64,000 nt of DNA from Haliotis asinina (lineage: Eukaryota; Mollusca; Gastropoda; Lepetellida; Haliotidae). Below are positions 1 to 13,600 of this stretch, piece after piece. The stretch is taken from NCBI RefSeq assembly GCF_037392515.1, contig NC_090288.1, positions 744,001-808,000 of the forward strand. Direction: 5' to 3'. The notes under the pieces were generated by a model. That model made no database searches and was not told the DNA's origin. It saw only the letters and a list, made by a program, of their open reading frames with translations. Position 1 is the stretch's first letter; each line of letters starts with the position of its first letter. The position numbers and the translations under genes were made by a program.

Positions 1-3000
1 AGGTTGTGGAGAACAGGTGAGGTCAGATAATGAGGTCTACATGCAGGTTATGGGGAAAAGGTGAGGTCAGATAATGAGGTCTACATGCAGGTTATGGGGA
101 ACAGGTGAGGTCAGATAATGAGGTCTACATGCAGGTTATGGGGAACAGGTGAGGTCAGATAATGAGGTCTACATGCAGCTTATGGAGAACAGGTGAGGTC
201 AGATAATGAGGTTTACATGCAGGTTTTGGAGAACAGGTGAGGTCAGATAATGAGGTCTACATGCAGGTTATGGGGAACAGGTGAGGACAGATAATGAGGT
301 CTACATGCAGGTTATGGAGAACAGGTGAGGTCAGATAATGAGGTCTACATGCAGGTTATGGAGAACAGGTGAGGTCAGATAATGAGGTCTACATGCAGGT
401 TATGGAGAACAGGTGAGGTCAGATAATGAGGTCTACATGCAGCTTATGGAGAACAGGTGAGGTCAGATAATGAGGTCTACATGCAGGTTATGGAGAACAG
501 GTGAGGTCAGATAATGAGGTCTACATGCAGGTTGTGGGGAACAGGTGAGGTCAGATAATGAGGTCTACATGCAGGTTATGGAGAACAGGTGAGGTCAGAT
601 AATGAGGTCTACATGCAGGTTATGGGGAACAGGTGAGGTCAGATAATGAGGTCTACATGCAGGTTGTGGAGAACAGGTGAGGTCAGATAATGAGGTCTAC
701 ATGCAGGTTATGGGGAACAGGTGAGGTCAGATAATGAGGTCTACATGCAGGTTATGGGGAACAGGTGAGGTCAGATAATGAGGTCTACATGCAGGTTATG
801 GGGAACAGGTGAGGTCAGATAATGAGGTCTACATGCAGGTTGTGGAGAACAGGTGAGGTCAGATAATGAGGTCTACATGCAGGTTATGGGGAACAGGTGA
901 GGTCAGATAATGAGGTCTACATGCAGGTTATGGAGAACAGGTGAGGTCAGATAATGAGGTCTACATGCAGGTTATGGAGAACAGGTGAGGTCAGATAATG
1001 AGGTCTACATGCAGGTTATGGAGAACAGGTGAGGTCAGATAATGAGGTCTACATGCAGGTTCTGGAGAACAGGTGAGGTCAGATAATGAGGTCTACATGC
1101 AGGTTATGGAGAACAGGTGAAGTCAGATAATGGGGTCTACATGCATCTTATGGAGAACAGATGAAGTCAGATAATGAGGTCTACATGCAGGTTATGGAGA
1201 ACAGGTGAGGTCAGATAATGAGGTCTACATGCAGGTTATGGAGAACAGGTGAGGTCAGATAATGAGGTCTACATGCAGGTTATGGAGAACAGGTGAGGTC
1301 AGATAATGAGGTCTACATGCAGGTTATGGAGAACAGGTGAGGTCAGATAATGAGGTCTACATGCAGGTTATGGGGAACAGGTGAGGTCAGATAATGAGGT
1401 CTACATGCAGGCTATAGGGAACAGGTGAGGTCAGATATTGAGGTCTACATGCAGGTTATGGAGAACAGGTGAGGTCAGATAATGAGGTCTACATGCAGGT
1501 TATGGAGAACAGGTGAGGTCAGATAATGAGGTCTACATGCAGGTTATGGGGAACAGGTGAGGTCAGATAATGAGGTCTACATGCAGGTTATGGAGAACAG
1601 GTGAGGTCAGATTATGAGGTCTACATGCAGGTTATGGGGAACAGGTGAGGTCAGATAATGAGGTCTACATACAGGTTATGGAGAACAGCTGAGGTCAGAT
1701 AAAGAGGTCTACATGCAGGTTTTGGGGAACAGGTGAGGTCAGATAATGAGGTCTACATGCAGGTTATGGAGAACAGGTGAAGTCAGATAATGAGGTCTAC
1801 ATGCAGGTTATGGGGAACAGGTGAGGTCAGATAATGAGGTCTACATGCAGGTTATGGAGAACAGGTGAGGTCAGATAATGAGGTCTACATGCAGGTTTTG
1901 GAGAACAGGTGAGGTCAGATAATGAGGTCTACATGCAGGTTATGGAGAACAGGTGAGGTCAGATAATGAGGTCTACATGCAGGTTATGGGGAACAGGTGA
2001 GGTCAGATAATGAGGTCTACATGCAGGTTATGGAGAACAGGTGAGGTCAGATAATGAGGTCTACATGCAGGTTATGGAGAACAGGTGAGGTCAGATAATG
2101 AGGTCTACATGCAGGTTTTGGAGAACAGGTGAGGTCAGATAATGAGGTCTACATGCAGGTTGTGGGGAACAGGTGAGGTCAGATAATGAGGTCTACATGC
2201 AGGTTATGGAGAACAGGTGAGGTCAGATAAGGAGGTCTACATGCAGGTTATGGGGAACAGGTGAGGTCAGATAATGAGGTCTACATGAAGGTTGTGGAGA
2301 ACAGGTGAGGTCAGATAATGAGGTCTACATGCAGGTTATGGGGAAAAGGTGAGGTCAGATAATGAGGTCTACATGCAGGTTATGGGGAACAGGTGAGGTC
2401 AGATAATGAGGTCTACATGCAGGTTATGGGGAACAGGTGAGGTCAGATAATGAGGTCTACATGCAGGTTATGGAGAACAGGTGAGGTCAGATAATGAGGT
2501 TTACATGCAGGTTTTGGAGAACAGGTGAGGTCAGATAATGAGGTCTACATGCAGGTTATGGGGAACAGGTGAGGACAGATAATGAGGTCTACATGCAGGT
2601 TATGGAGAACAGGTGAGGTCAGATAATGAGGTCTACATGCAGGTTATGGAGAACAGGTGAGGTCAGATAATGAGGTCTACATGCAGGTTATGGAGAACAG
2701 GTGAGGTCAGATAATGAGGTCTACATGCAGCTTATGGAGAACAGGTGAGGTCAGATAATGAGGTCTACATGCAGGTTATGGAGAACAGGTGAGGTCAGAT
2801 AATGAGGTCTACATGCAGGTTGTGGGGAACAGGTGAGGTCAGATAATGAGGTCTACATGCAGGTTATGGAGAACAGGTGAGGTCAGATAATGAGGTCTAC
2901 ATGCAGGTTATGGGGAACAGGTGAGGTCAGATAATGAGGTCTACATGCAGGTTGTGGAGAACAGGTGAGGTCAGATAATGAGGTCTACATGCAGGTTATG

Positions 3001-4400
3001 GGGAACAGGTGAGGTCAGATAATGAGGTCTACATGCAGGTTATGGGGAACAGGTGAGGTCAGATAATGAGGTCTACATGCAGGTTATGGGGAACAGGTGA
3101 GGTCAGATAATGAGGTCTACATGCAGGTTGTGGAGAACAGGTGAGGTCAGATAATGAGGTCTACATGCAGGTTATGGGGAACAGGTGAGGTCAGATAATG
3201 AGGTCTACATGCAGGTTATGGAGAACAGGTGAGGTCAGATAATGAGGTCTACATGCAGGTTATGGAGAACAGGTGAGGTCAGATAATGAGATCTACATGC
3301 AGGTTATGGAGAACAGGTGAGGTCAGATAATGAGGTCTACATGCAGGTTCTGGAGAACAGGTGAGGTCAGATAATGAGGTCTACATGCAGGTTATGGAGA
3401 ACAGGTGAAGTCAGATAATGGGGTCTACATGCATCTTATGGAGAACAGGTGAAGTCAGATAATGAGGTCTACATGCAGGTTATGGAGAACAGGTGAGGTC
3501 AGATAATGAGGTCTACATGCAGGTTATGGAGAACAGGTGAGGTCAGATAATGAGGTCTACATGCAGGTTATGGAGAACAGGTGAGGTCAGATAATGAGGT
3601 CTACATGCAGGTTATGGAGAACAGGTGAGGTCAGATAATGAGGTCTACATGCAGGTTATGGGGAACAGGTGAGGTCAGATAATGAGGTCTACATGCAGGC
3701 TATAGGGAACAGGTGAGGTCAGATATTGAGGTCTACATGCAGGTTATGGAGAACAGGTGAGGTCAGATAATGAGGTCTACATGCAGGTTATGGAGAACAG
3801 GTGAGGTCAGATAATGAGGTCTACATGCAGGTTATGGGGAACAGGTGAGGTCAGATAATGAGGTCTACATGCAGGTTATGGAGAACAGGTGAGGTCAGAT
3901 TATGAGGTCTACATGCAGGTTATGGGGAACAGGTGAGGTCAGATAATGAGGTCTACATACAGGTTATGGAGAACAGCTGAGGTCAGATAAAGAGGTCTAC
4001 ATGCAGGTTTTGGGGAACAGGTGAGGTCAGATAATGAGGTCTACATGCAGGTTATGGAGAACAGGTGAAGTCAGATAATGAGGTCTACATGCAGGTTATG
4101 GGGAACAGGTGAGGTCAGATAATGAGGTCTACATGCAGGTTATGGAGAACAGGTGAGGTCAGATAATGAGGTCTACATGCAGGTTTTGGAGAACAGGTGA
4201 GGTCAGATAATGAGGTCTACATGCAGGTTATGGAGAACAGGTGAGGTCAGATAATGAGGTCTACATGCAGGTTATGGGGAACAGGTGAGGTCAGATAATG
4301 AGGTCTACATGCAGGTTATGGAGAACAGGTGAGGTCAGATAATGAGGTCTACATGCAGGTTATGGAGAACAGGTGAGGTCAGATAATGAGGTCTACATGC
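1..4400. repeat. Higher-order repeat of 2288 bp (52 x 44 bp) in the satellite
   Basis: Rare unit variants recur at a spacing of 2288. GGGGAAAAGG near 51 returns near 2339. CATCTTATGG near 1144 returns near 3432. The paired variants CATACAGG and GATAAAGAGG at about 1668-1710 return at about 3956-3998. The two copies stay in step until about 4390, after which the second carries different variants. This is a two-copy block duplication inside the array. Confidence 0.85.
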
Positions 4401-7400
4401 AGGTTATGGGGAACAGGTGAGGTCACATAATGAGGTCTACATGCAGGCTATGGAGAACAGATGAAGTCAGATAATGAGGTCTACATGCAGGTCATGGGGA
4501 ACAGGTGAGGTCAGATAATGAGGTCTACATGCAGGTTATGGGGAACAGGTGAGGTCACATAATGAGGTCTACATGCAGGCTATGGAGAACAGGTGAGGTC
4601 AGATAATGAGGTCTACATGCAGGTTATGGAGAACAGGTGAGGTCAGATAATGAGGTCTACATGCAGGTTATGTGGAACAGGTGAGGTCAGATAATGAGGT
4701 CTACATGCAGGTTATGGAGAACAGGTGAGGTCAGATAATGAAGTTTACATGCAGGTTATGGAGAACAGGTGAAGTCAGATAATGAGGTCTACATGCAGGT
4801 TACGGAGAACAGGTGAGGTCTGATAATGAGGTCTACATGCAGGTTATGGAGAACAGGTGAGGTCAGATAATGAGGTCTACATGCAGGTTTTGGAGAACAG
4901 GTGAGGTCAGATAATGAGGTCTACATGCAGGCTATGGAGAACAGGTGAGGTCAGATAATGAGGTCTACATGCAGGTTGTGGAGAACAGGTGAGGTCAGAT
5001 AATGAGGTCTACATGCAGGCTATAGGGAACAGGTGAGGTCAGATAATGAGGTCTACATGCAGGTTATGGAGAATAGGTGAGGTCAGATAATGAGGTCTAC
5101 ATGCAGGTTATGGAGAACAGGTGAGGTCAGATAATGAGGTCTACATGCAGGTTATGGGGAACAGGTGAGGTCAGATAATGAGGTCTACATGCAGGTTATG
5201 GAGAACAGGTGAGGTCAGATAATGAGGTCTACATGCAGGTTATGGGGAACAGGTGAGGTCAGATAATGAGGTCTACATGCAGGTTATGGAGAACAGGTGA
5301 GGTCAGATAATGAGGTCTACATGCAGGTTATGGAGAACAGATGAAGTCAGATAATGAGGTCTACATGCAGGTTATGGGGAACAGGTGAGGTCAGATAATG
5401 AGGTCTACATGCAGGTTATGGGGAACAGGTGAGGTCAGATAATGAGGTCTACATGCAGGTTATGGAGAACAGGTGAGGTCAGATAATGAGGTCTACATGC
5501 AGGTTATGGAGAACAGATGAAGTCAGATAATGAGGTCTACATGCAGGTTATGGGGAACAGGTGAGGTCAGATAATGAGGTCTACATGCAGGTTATGGGGA
5601 ACAGGTGAGGTCACATAATGAGGTCTACATGCAGGCTATGGAGAACAGGTGAGGTCAGATAATGAGGTCTACATGCAGGTTATGGAGAACAGGTGAGGTC
5701 AGATAATGAGGTCTACATGCAGGTTATGTGGAACAGGTGAGGTCAGATAATGAGGTCTACATGCAGGTTATGGAGAACAGGTGAGGTCAGATAATGAAGT
5801 CTACATGCAGGTTATGGAGAACAGGTGAAGTCAGATAATGAGCTCTACATGCAGGTTATGGAGAACAGGTGAGGTCAGATAATGAGGTCTACATGCAGGT
5901 TATGGGGAACAGGTGAGGTCAGATAATGAGGTCTACATGCAGGTTATGGAGAACAGGTGAGGTCAGATAATGAGGTCTACATGCAGGTTGTGGAGAACAG
6001 GTGAGGTCAGATAATGAGGTCTACATGCAGGTTATGGGGAAGAGGTGAGGTCAGATAATGAGGTCTACATGCAGGTTATGGGGAACAGGTGAGGTCAGAT
6101 ATTGAGGTCTACATGCAGGTTATGGAGAACAGGTGAAGTCAAATAATGAGGTCTACATGCAGGTTATGGAGAACAGGTGAGGTCAGATAATGAGGTCTAC
6201 ATGCAGGTTATGGGGAACAGGTGAGGTCAGATAATGAGGTCTACATGCAGGTTATGGAGAACAGGTGAAGTCAGATAATGAGGTCTACATGCATGTTGTG
6301 GGGAACAGGTGAGGTCAGATAATGAGGTCTACATGCAGGTTTTGGAGAACAGATGAGGTCAGATAATGAGGTCTACATGCAGGTTATGGGGAACAGGTGA
6401 GGTCAGATAATGAGGTCTACATGCAGGTTATGGAGAACAGGTGAGGTCAGATAATGAGGTCTACATGCAGGTTATGGAGAACAGGTGAGGTCAGATAATG
6501 AGGTCTACATGCAGGCTATGGAGAACAGGTGAGGTCAGATAATGAGGTCTACATGCAGGTTGTGGGGAACAGGTGAGGTCAGATAATGAGGTCTACATGC
6601 AGGCTATAGGGAACAGGTGAGGTCAGATAATGAGGTCTACATGCAGGTTATGGAGAATAGGTGAGGTCAGATAATGAGGTCTACATGCAGGTTATGGAGA
6701 ACAGGTGAGGTCAGATAATGAGGTCTACATGCAGGTTATGGGGAACAGGTGAGGTCAGATAATGAGGTCTACATGCAGGTTATGGAGAACAGGTGAGGTC
6801 AGATTATGAGGTCTACATGCAGGTTGTGGGGAACAGGTGAGGTCAGATAATGAGGTCTACATGCAGGTTATGGAGAACAGGTGAGGTCAGATAAAGAGGT
6901 CTACATGCAGGTTTTGGGGAACAGGTGAGGTCAGATAATGAGGTCTACATGCAGGTTGTGGAGAACAGGTGAAGTCAGATAATGAGGTCTACATGCAGGT
7001 TATGGGGAACAGGTGAGGTCAGATAATGAGGTCTACATGCAGGTTATGGAGAACAGGTGAGGTCAGATAATGAGGTCTACATGCAGGTTTTGGAGAACAG
7101 GTGAGGTCAGATAATGAGGTCTACATGCAGGTTATGGAGAACAGGTGAGGTCAGATAATGAGGTCTACATGCAGGTTATGGGGAACAGGTGAGGTCACAT
7201 ACTGAGGTCTACATGCAGGTTATGGAGAACAGGTGAGGTCAGATAATGAGGTATACATGCAGGTTTTGGAGAACAGATGAAGTCAGATAATGAGGTCTAC
7301 ATGCAGGTTCTTGGGAACAGGTGAGGTCAGATAATGAGGTCTACATGCAGGTTATGGGGAACAGGTGAGGTCAGATAATGAGGTCTACATGCAGGCTATG

Positions 7401-7680
7401 GAGAACAGGTGAGGTCAGATAATGAGGTCTACATGCAGGTTATGGAGAACAGGTGAGGTCAGATAATGAGGTCTACATGCAGGTTATGGTGAACAGGTGA
7501 AGTCAGATAATGAGCTCTACATGCAGGTTATGGAGAACAGGTGAAGTCAGATAATGAGGTCTACATGCAGGTTATGGGGAACAGGTGAGGTCAGATAATG
7601 AGGTCTACATGCAGGTTTTGGAGAACAGGTGAGGTCAGATAATGAGGTCTACATGCAGGTTATGGGGAACAGGTGAGGTC

Positions 7681-10600
7681 AGACAATGAGGTCTACATGC
7701 AGGTTGTGTTGAACAGGTGAGGTCAGATAATGAGGTCTACATGCAGGTTATGGGGAACAGGTGAGGTCAGATAATGAGGTCTACATGCAGGTTATGGGGA
7801 ACAGGTGAGGTCAGATAATGAGGTCTACATGCAGGTTATGGAGAACAGGTGAAGTCAAATAATGAGGTCTACATGCAGGTTATGGAGAACAGGTGAGGTC
7901 AGATAATGAGGTCTACATGCAGGTTATGGAGAACAGGTGAAGTCAGATAATGAGGTCTACATGCAGGTTGTGGGGAACAGGTGAGGTCAGATAATGAGGT
8001 CTACATGCAGGTTTTGGAGAACAGATGAGGTCAGATAATGAGGTCTACATGCAGGTTATGGGGAACAGGTGAGGTCAGATAATGAGGTCTACATGCAGGT
8101 TTTGGAGAACAGGTGAGGTCAGATAATGAGGTCTACATGCAGGTTATGGGGAACAGGTGAGGTCAGATAATGAGGTCTACATGCAGGCTATGGAGAACAG
8201 GTGAGGTCAGATAATGAGGTCTACATGCAGGTTATGGAGAACAGGTGAGGTCAGATAATGAGGTCTACATGCAGGTTGTGGGGAACAGGTGAAGTCAGAT
8301 AATGAGGTCTACATGCAGGTTATGGGGAACAGGTGAGGTCAGATAATGAGGTCTACATGCAGGTTTTGGAGAACAGATGAGGTCAGATAATGAGGTCTAC
8401 ATGCAGGTTATGGGGAAGAGGTGAGGTCAGATAATGAGGTCTACATGCAGGTTGTGGAGAACAGGTGAGGTCAGATAATGAGGTCTACATGCAGGTTATG
8501 GAAAACAGGTGAGGTCAGATAATGAGGTCTACATGCAGGTTATGGGGAACAGGTGAAGTCAGATAATGAGCTCTACATGCAGGTTATGGAGAACAGGTGA
8601 AGTCAGATAATAAGGTCTACATGCAGGTTGTGGGGAACAGGTGAGGTCAGATAATGAGGTCTACATGCAGGTTTTGGAGAACAGGTGAGGTCAGATAATG
8701 AGGTCTACATGCAGGTTATGGGGAACAGGTGAGGTCAGATAATGAGATCTACATGCAGGTTGTGGAGAACAGGTGAGGTCAGATAATGAGGTCTACATGC
8801 AGGTTATGGGGAACAGGTGAGGTCAGATAATGAGGTCTACATGCAGGTTATGGGGAACAGGTGAAGTCAAATAATGAGGTCTACATGCAGGTTATGGAGA
8901 ACAGGTGAGGTCAGATAATGAGGTCTACATGCAGGTTATGGGGAACAGGTGAGGTCAGATAATGAGGTCTACATGCAGGTTATGGAGAACAGGTGAAGTC
9001 AGATAATGAGGTCTACATGCAGGTTGTGGGGAACAGGTGAGGTCAGATAATGAGGTCTACATGCAGGTTGTGGAGAACAGGTGAGGTCAGATAATGAGGT
9101 CTACATGCAGGTTATGGGGAACAGGTGAGGTCAGATAATGAGGTCTACATGCAGGTTATGGGGAACAGGTGAGGTCAGATAATGAGGTCTACATGTAGGT
9201 TATGGAGAACAGGTGAAGTCAAATAATGAGGTCTACATGCAGGTTATGGAGAACAGGTGAGGTCAGATAATGAGGTCTACATGCAGGTTATGGGGAACAG
9301 GTGAGGTCAGATAATGAGGTCTACATGCAGGTTATGGAGAACAGGTGAAGTCAGATAATGAGGTCTACATGCAGGTTGTGGGGAACAGGTGAGGTCAGAT
9401 AATGAGGTCTACATGCAGGTTTTGGAGAACAGATGAGGTCAGATAATGAGGTCTACATGCAGGTTATGGGGAACAGGTGAGGTCAGATAATGAGGTCTAC
9501 ATGCAGGTTGTGGAGAACAGGTGAGGTCAGATAATGAGGTCTACATGCAGGTTATGGAGAACAGGTGAGGTCAGATAATGAGGTCTACATGCAGGTTATG
9601 GAGAACAGGTGAGGTCAGATAATGAGGTCTACATGCAGGTTATGGAGAACAGGGGCGGTCAGATAAAGAGGTCTACATGCAGGTTTTGGGGAACAGGTGA
9701 GGTCAGATAATGAGGTCTACATGCAGGTTATGGGGAACAGGTGAAGTCAGATAATGAGGTCTACATGCAGGTTGTGGGAAACAGGTGAGGTCAGATAATG
9801 AGGTCTACATGCAGGTTATGGAGAACAGGTGAGGTCAGATAATGAGGTCTACATGCAGGTTTTGGAGAACAGGTGAGGTCAGATAATGAGGTCTACATGC
9901 AGGTTATGGAGAACAGGTGAGGTCAGATAATGAGGTCTACATGCAGGTTATGGGGAACAGGTGAGGTCAGATAATGAGGTCTACATGCAGGTTATGGAGA
10001 ACAGGTGAGGTCAGATAATGAGGTCTACATGCAGGTTATGGAGAACAGGTGAGGTCAGATAATGAGGTCTACATGCAGGTTATGGAGAACAGATGAAGTC
10101 AGATAATGAGGTCTACATGCAGGTTATTGGGAACAGGTGAGGTCAGATAATGAGGTCTACATGCAGGTTATGGGGAACAGGTGAGGTCAGATAATGAGGT
10201 CTACATGCAGGCTATGGAGAACAGGTGAGGTCAGATAATGAGGTCTACATGCAGGTTATGGAAAACAGGTGAGGTCAGATAATGAGGTCTACATGCAGGT
10301 TATGGGGAACAGGTGAAGTCAGATAATGAGCTCTACATGCAGGTTATGGAGAACAGGTGAAGTCAGATAATGAGGTCTACATGCAGGTTATGGGGAACAG
10401 GTGAGGTCAGATAATGAGGTCTACATGCAGGTTATGGAGAACAGGTGAGGTCAGATAATGAGGTCTACATGCAGGTTATGGGGAACAGGTGAGGTCAGAT
10501 AATGAGGTCTACATGCAGGTTGTGGAGAACAGGTGAGGTCAGATAATGAGGTCTACATGCAGGTTATGGGGAACAGGTGAGGTCAGATAATGAGGTCTAC

Positions 10601-13600
10601 ATGCAGGTTATGGTGAACAGGTGAAGTCAGATAATGAGCTCTACATGCAGGTTATGGAGAACAGGTGAAGTCAGATAATGAGGTCTACATGCAGGTTATG
10701 GGGAACAGGTGAGGTCAGATAATGAGGTCTACATGCAGGTTTTGGAGAACAGGTGAGGTCAGATAATGAGGTCTACATGCAGGTTATGGGGAACAGGTGA
10801 GGTCAGACAATGAGGTCTACATGCAGGTTGTGGGGAACAGGTGAGGTCAGATAATGAGGTCTACATGCAGGTCATGGGGAACAGGTGAGGTCAGATAATG
10901 AGGTCTACATGCAGGTTATGGGGAACAGGTGAGGTCAGATAATGAGGTCTACATGCAGGTTATGGAGAACAGGTGAAGTCAAATAATGAGGTCTACATGC
11001 AGGTTATGGAGAACAGGTGAGGTCAGATAATGAGGTCTACATGCAGGTTATGGAGAACAGGTGAAGTCAGATAATGAGGTCTACATGCAGGTTGTGGGGA
11101 ACAGGTGAGGTCAGATAATGAGGTCTACATGCAGGTTTTGGAGAACAGATGAGGTCAGATAATGAGGTCTACATGCAGGTTATGGGGAACAGGTGAGGTC
11201 AGATAATGAGGTCTACATGCAGGTTTTGGAGAACAGGTGAGGTCAGATAATGAGGTCTACATGCAGGTTATGGGGAACAGGTGAGGTCAGATAATGAGGT
11301 CTACATGCAGGCTATGGAGAACAGGTGAGGTCAGATAATGAGGTCTACATGCAGGTTATGGAGAACAGGTGAGGTCAGATAATGAGGTCTACATGCAGGT
11401 TGTGGGGAACAGGTGAAGTCAGATAATGAGGTCTACATGCAGGTTATGGGGAACAGGTGAGGTCAGATAGTGAGGTCTACATGCAGGTTTTGGAGAACAG
11501 ATGAGGTCAGATAATGAGGTCTACATGCAGGTTATGGGGAAGAGGTGAGGTCAGATAATGAGGTCTACATGCAGGTTGTGGAGAACAGGTGAGGTCAGAT
11601 AATGAGGTCTACATGCAGGTTATGGAGAACAGGTGAGGTCAGATAATGAGGTCTACATGCAGGTTATGGGGAACAGGTGAAGTCAGATAATGAGCTCTAC
11701 ATGCAGGTTATGGAGAACAGGTGAAGTCAGATAATAAGGTCTACATGCAGGTTGTGGGGAACAGGTGAGGTCAGATAATGAGGTCTACATGCAGGTTTTG
11801 GAGAACAGGTGAGGTCAGATAATGAGGTCTACATGCAGGTTATGGGGAACAGGTGAGGTCAGATAATGAGATCTACATGCAGGTTGTGGAGAACAGGTGA
11901 GGTCAGATAATGAGGTCTACATGCAGGTTATGGGGAACAGGTGAGGTCAGATAATGAGGTCTACATGCAGGTTATGGGGAACAGGTGAGGTCAGATAATG
12001 AGGTCTACATGCAGGTTATGGAGAACAGGTGAAGTCAAATAATGAGGTCTACATGCAGGTTATGGAGAACAGGTGAGGTCAGATAATGAGGTCTACATGC
12101 AGGTTATGGGGAACAGGTGAGGTCAGATAATGAGGTCTACATGCAGGTTATGGAGAACAGGTGAAGTCAGATAATGAGGTCTACATGCAGGTTGTGGGGA
12201 ACAGGTGAGGTCAGATAATGAGGTCTACATGCATGTTGTGGAGAACAGGTGAGGTCAGATAATGAGGTCTACATGCAGGTTATGGGGAACAGGTGAGGTC
12301 AGATAATGAGGTCTACATGCAGGTTATGGGGAACAGGTGAGGTCAGATAATGAGGTCTACATGCAGGTTATGGAGAACAGGTGAAGTCAGATAATGAGGT
12401 CTACATGCAGGTTGTGGAGAACAGGTGAGGTCAGATAATGAGGTCTACATGCATGTTGTGGAGAACAGGTGAGGTCAGATAGTGAGGTCTACATGCAGGT
12501 TATGGGGAACAGGTGAGGTCAGACAATGAGGTCTACATGCAGGTTGTGGGGAACAGGTGAGGTCAGATAATGAGGTCTACATGCAGGTCATGGGGAACAG
12601 GTGAGGTCAGATAATGAGGTCTACATGCAGGTTATGGGGAACAGGTGAGGTCAGATAATGAGGTCTACATGCAGGTTATGGAGAACAGGTGAAGTCAAAT
12701 AATGAGGTCTACATGCAGGTTATGGAGAACAGGTGAGGTCAGATAATGAGGTCTACATGCAGGTTATGGAGAACAGGTGAAGTCAGATAATGAGGTCTAC
12801 ATGCAGGTTGTGGGGAACAGGTGAGGTCAGATAATGAGGTCTACATGCAGGTTTTGGAGAACAGATGAGGTCAGATAATGAGGTCTACATGCAGGTTATG
12901 GGGAACAGGTGAGGTCAGATAATGAGGTCTACATGCAGGTTTTGGAGAACAGGTGAGGTCAGATAATGAGGTCTACATGCAGGTTATGGGGAACAGGTGA
13001 GGTCAGACAATGAGGTCTACATGCAGGTTGTGGGGAACAGGTGAGGTCAGATAATGAGGTCTACATGCAGGTCATGGGGAACAGGTGAGGTCAGATAATG
13101 AGGTCTACATGCAGGTTATGGGGAACAGGTGAGGTCAGATAATGAGGTCTACATGCAGGTTATGGAGAACAGGTGAGGTCAAATAATGAGGTCTACATGC
13201 AGGTTATGGAGAACAGGTGAGGTCAGATAATGAGGTCTACATGCAGGTTATGGAGAACAGGTGAAATCAGATAATGAGGTCTACATGCAGGTTGTGGGGA
13301 ACAGGTGAGGTCAGATAATGAGGTCTACATGCAGGTTTTGGAGAACAGATGAGGTCAGATAATGAGGTCTACATGCAGGTTATGGGGAACAGGTGAGGTC
13401 AGATAATGAGGTCTACATGCAGGTTTTGGAGAACAGGTGAGGTCAGATAATGAGGTCTACATGCAGGTTATGGGGAACAGGTGAGGTCAGATAATGAGGT
13501 CTACATGCAGGCTATGGAGAACAGGTGAGGTCAGATAATGAGGTCTACATGCAGGTTATGGAGAACAGGTGAGGTCAGATAATGAGGTCTACATGCAGGT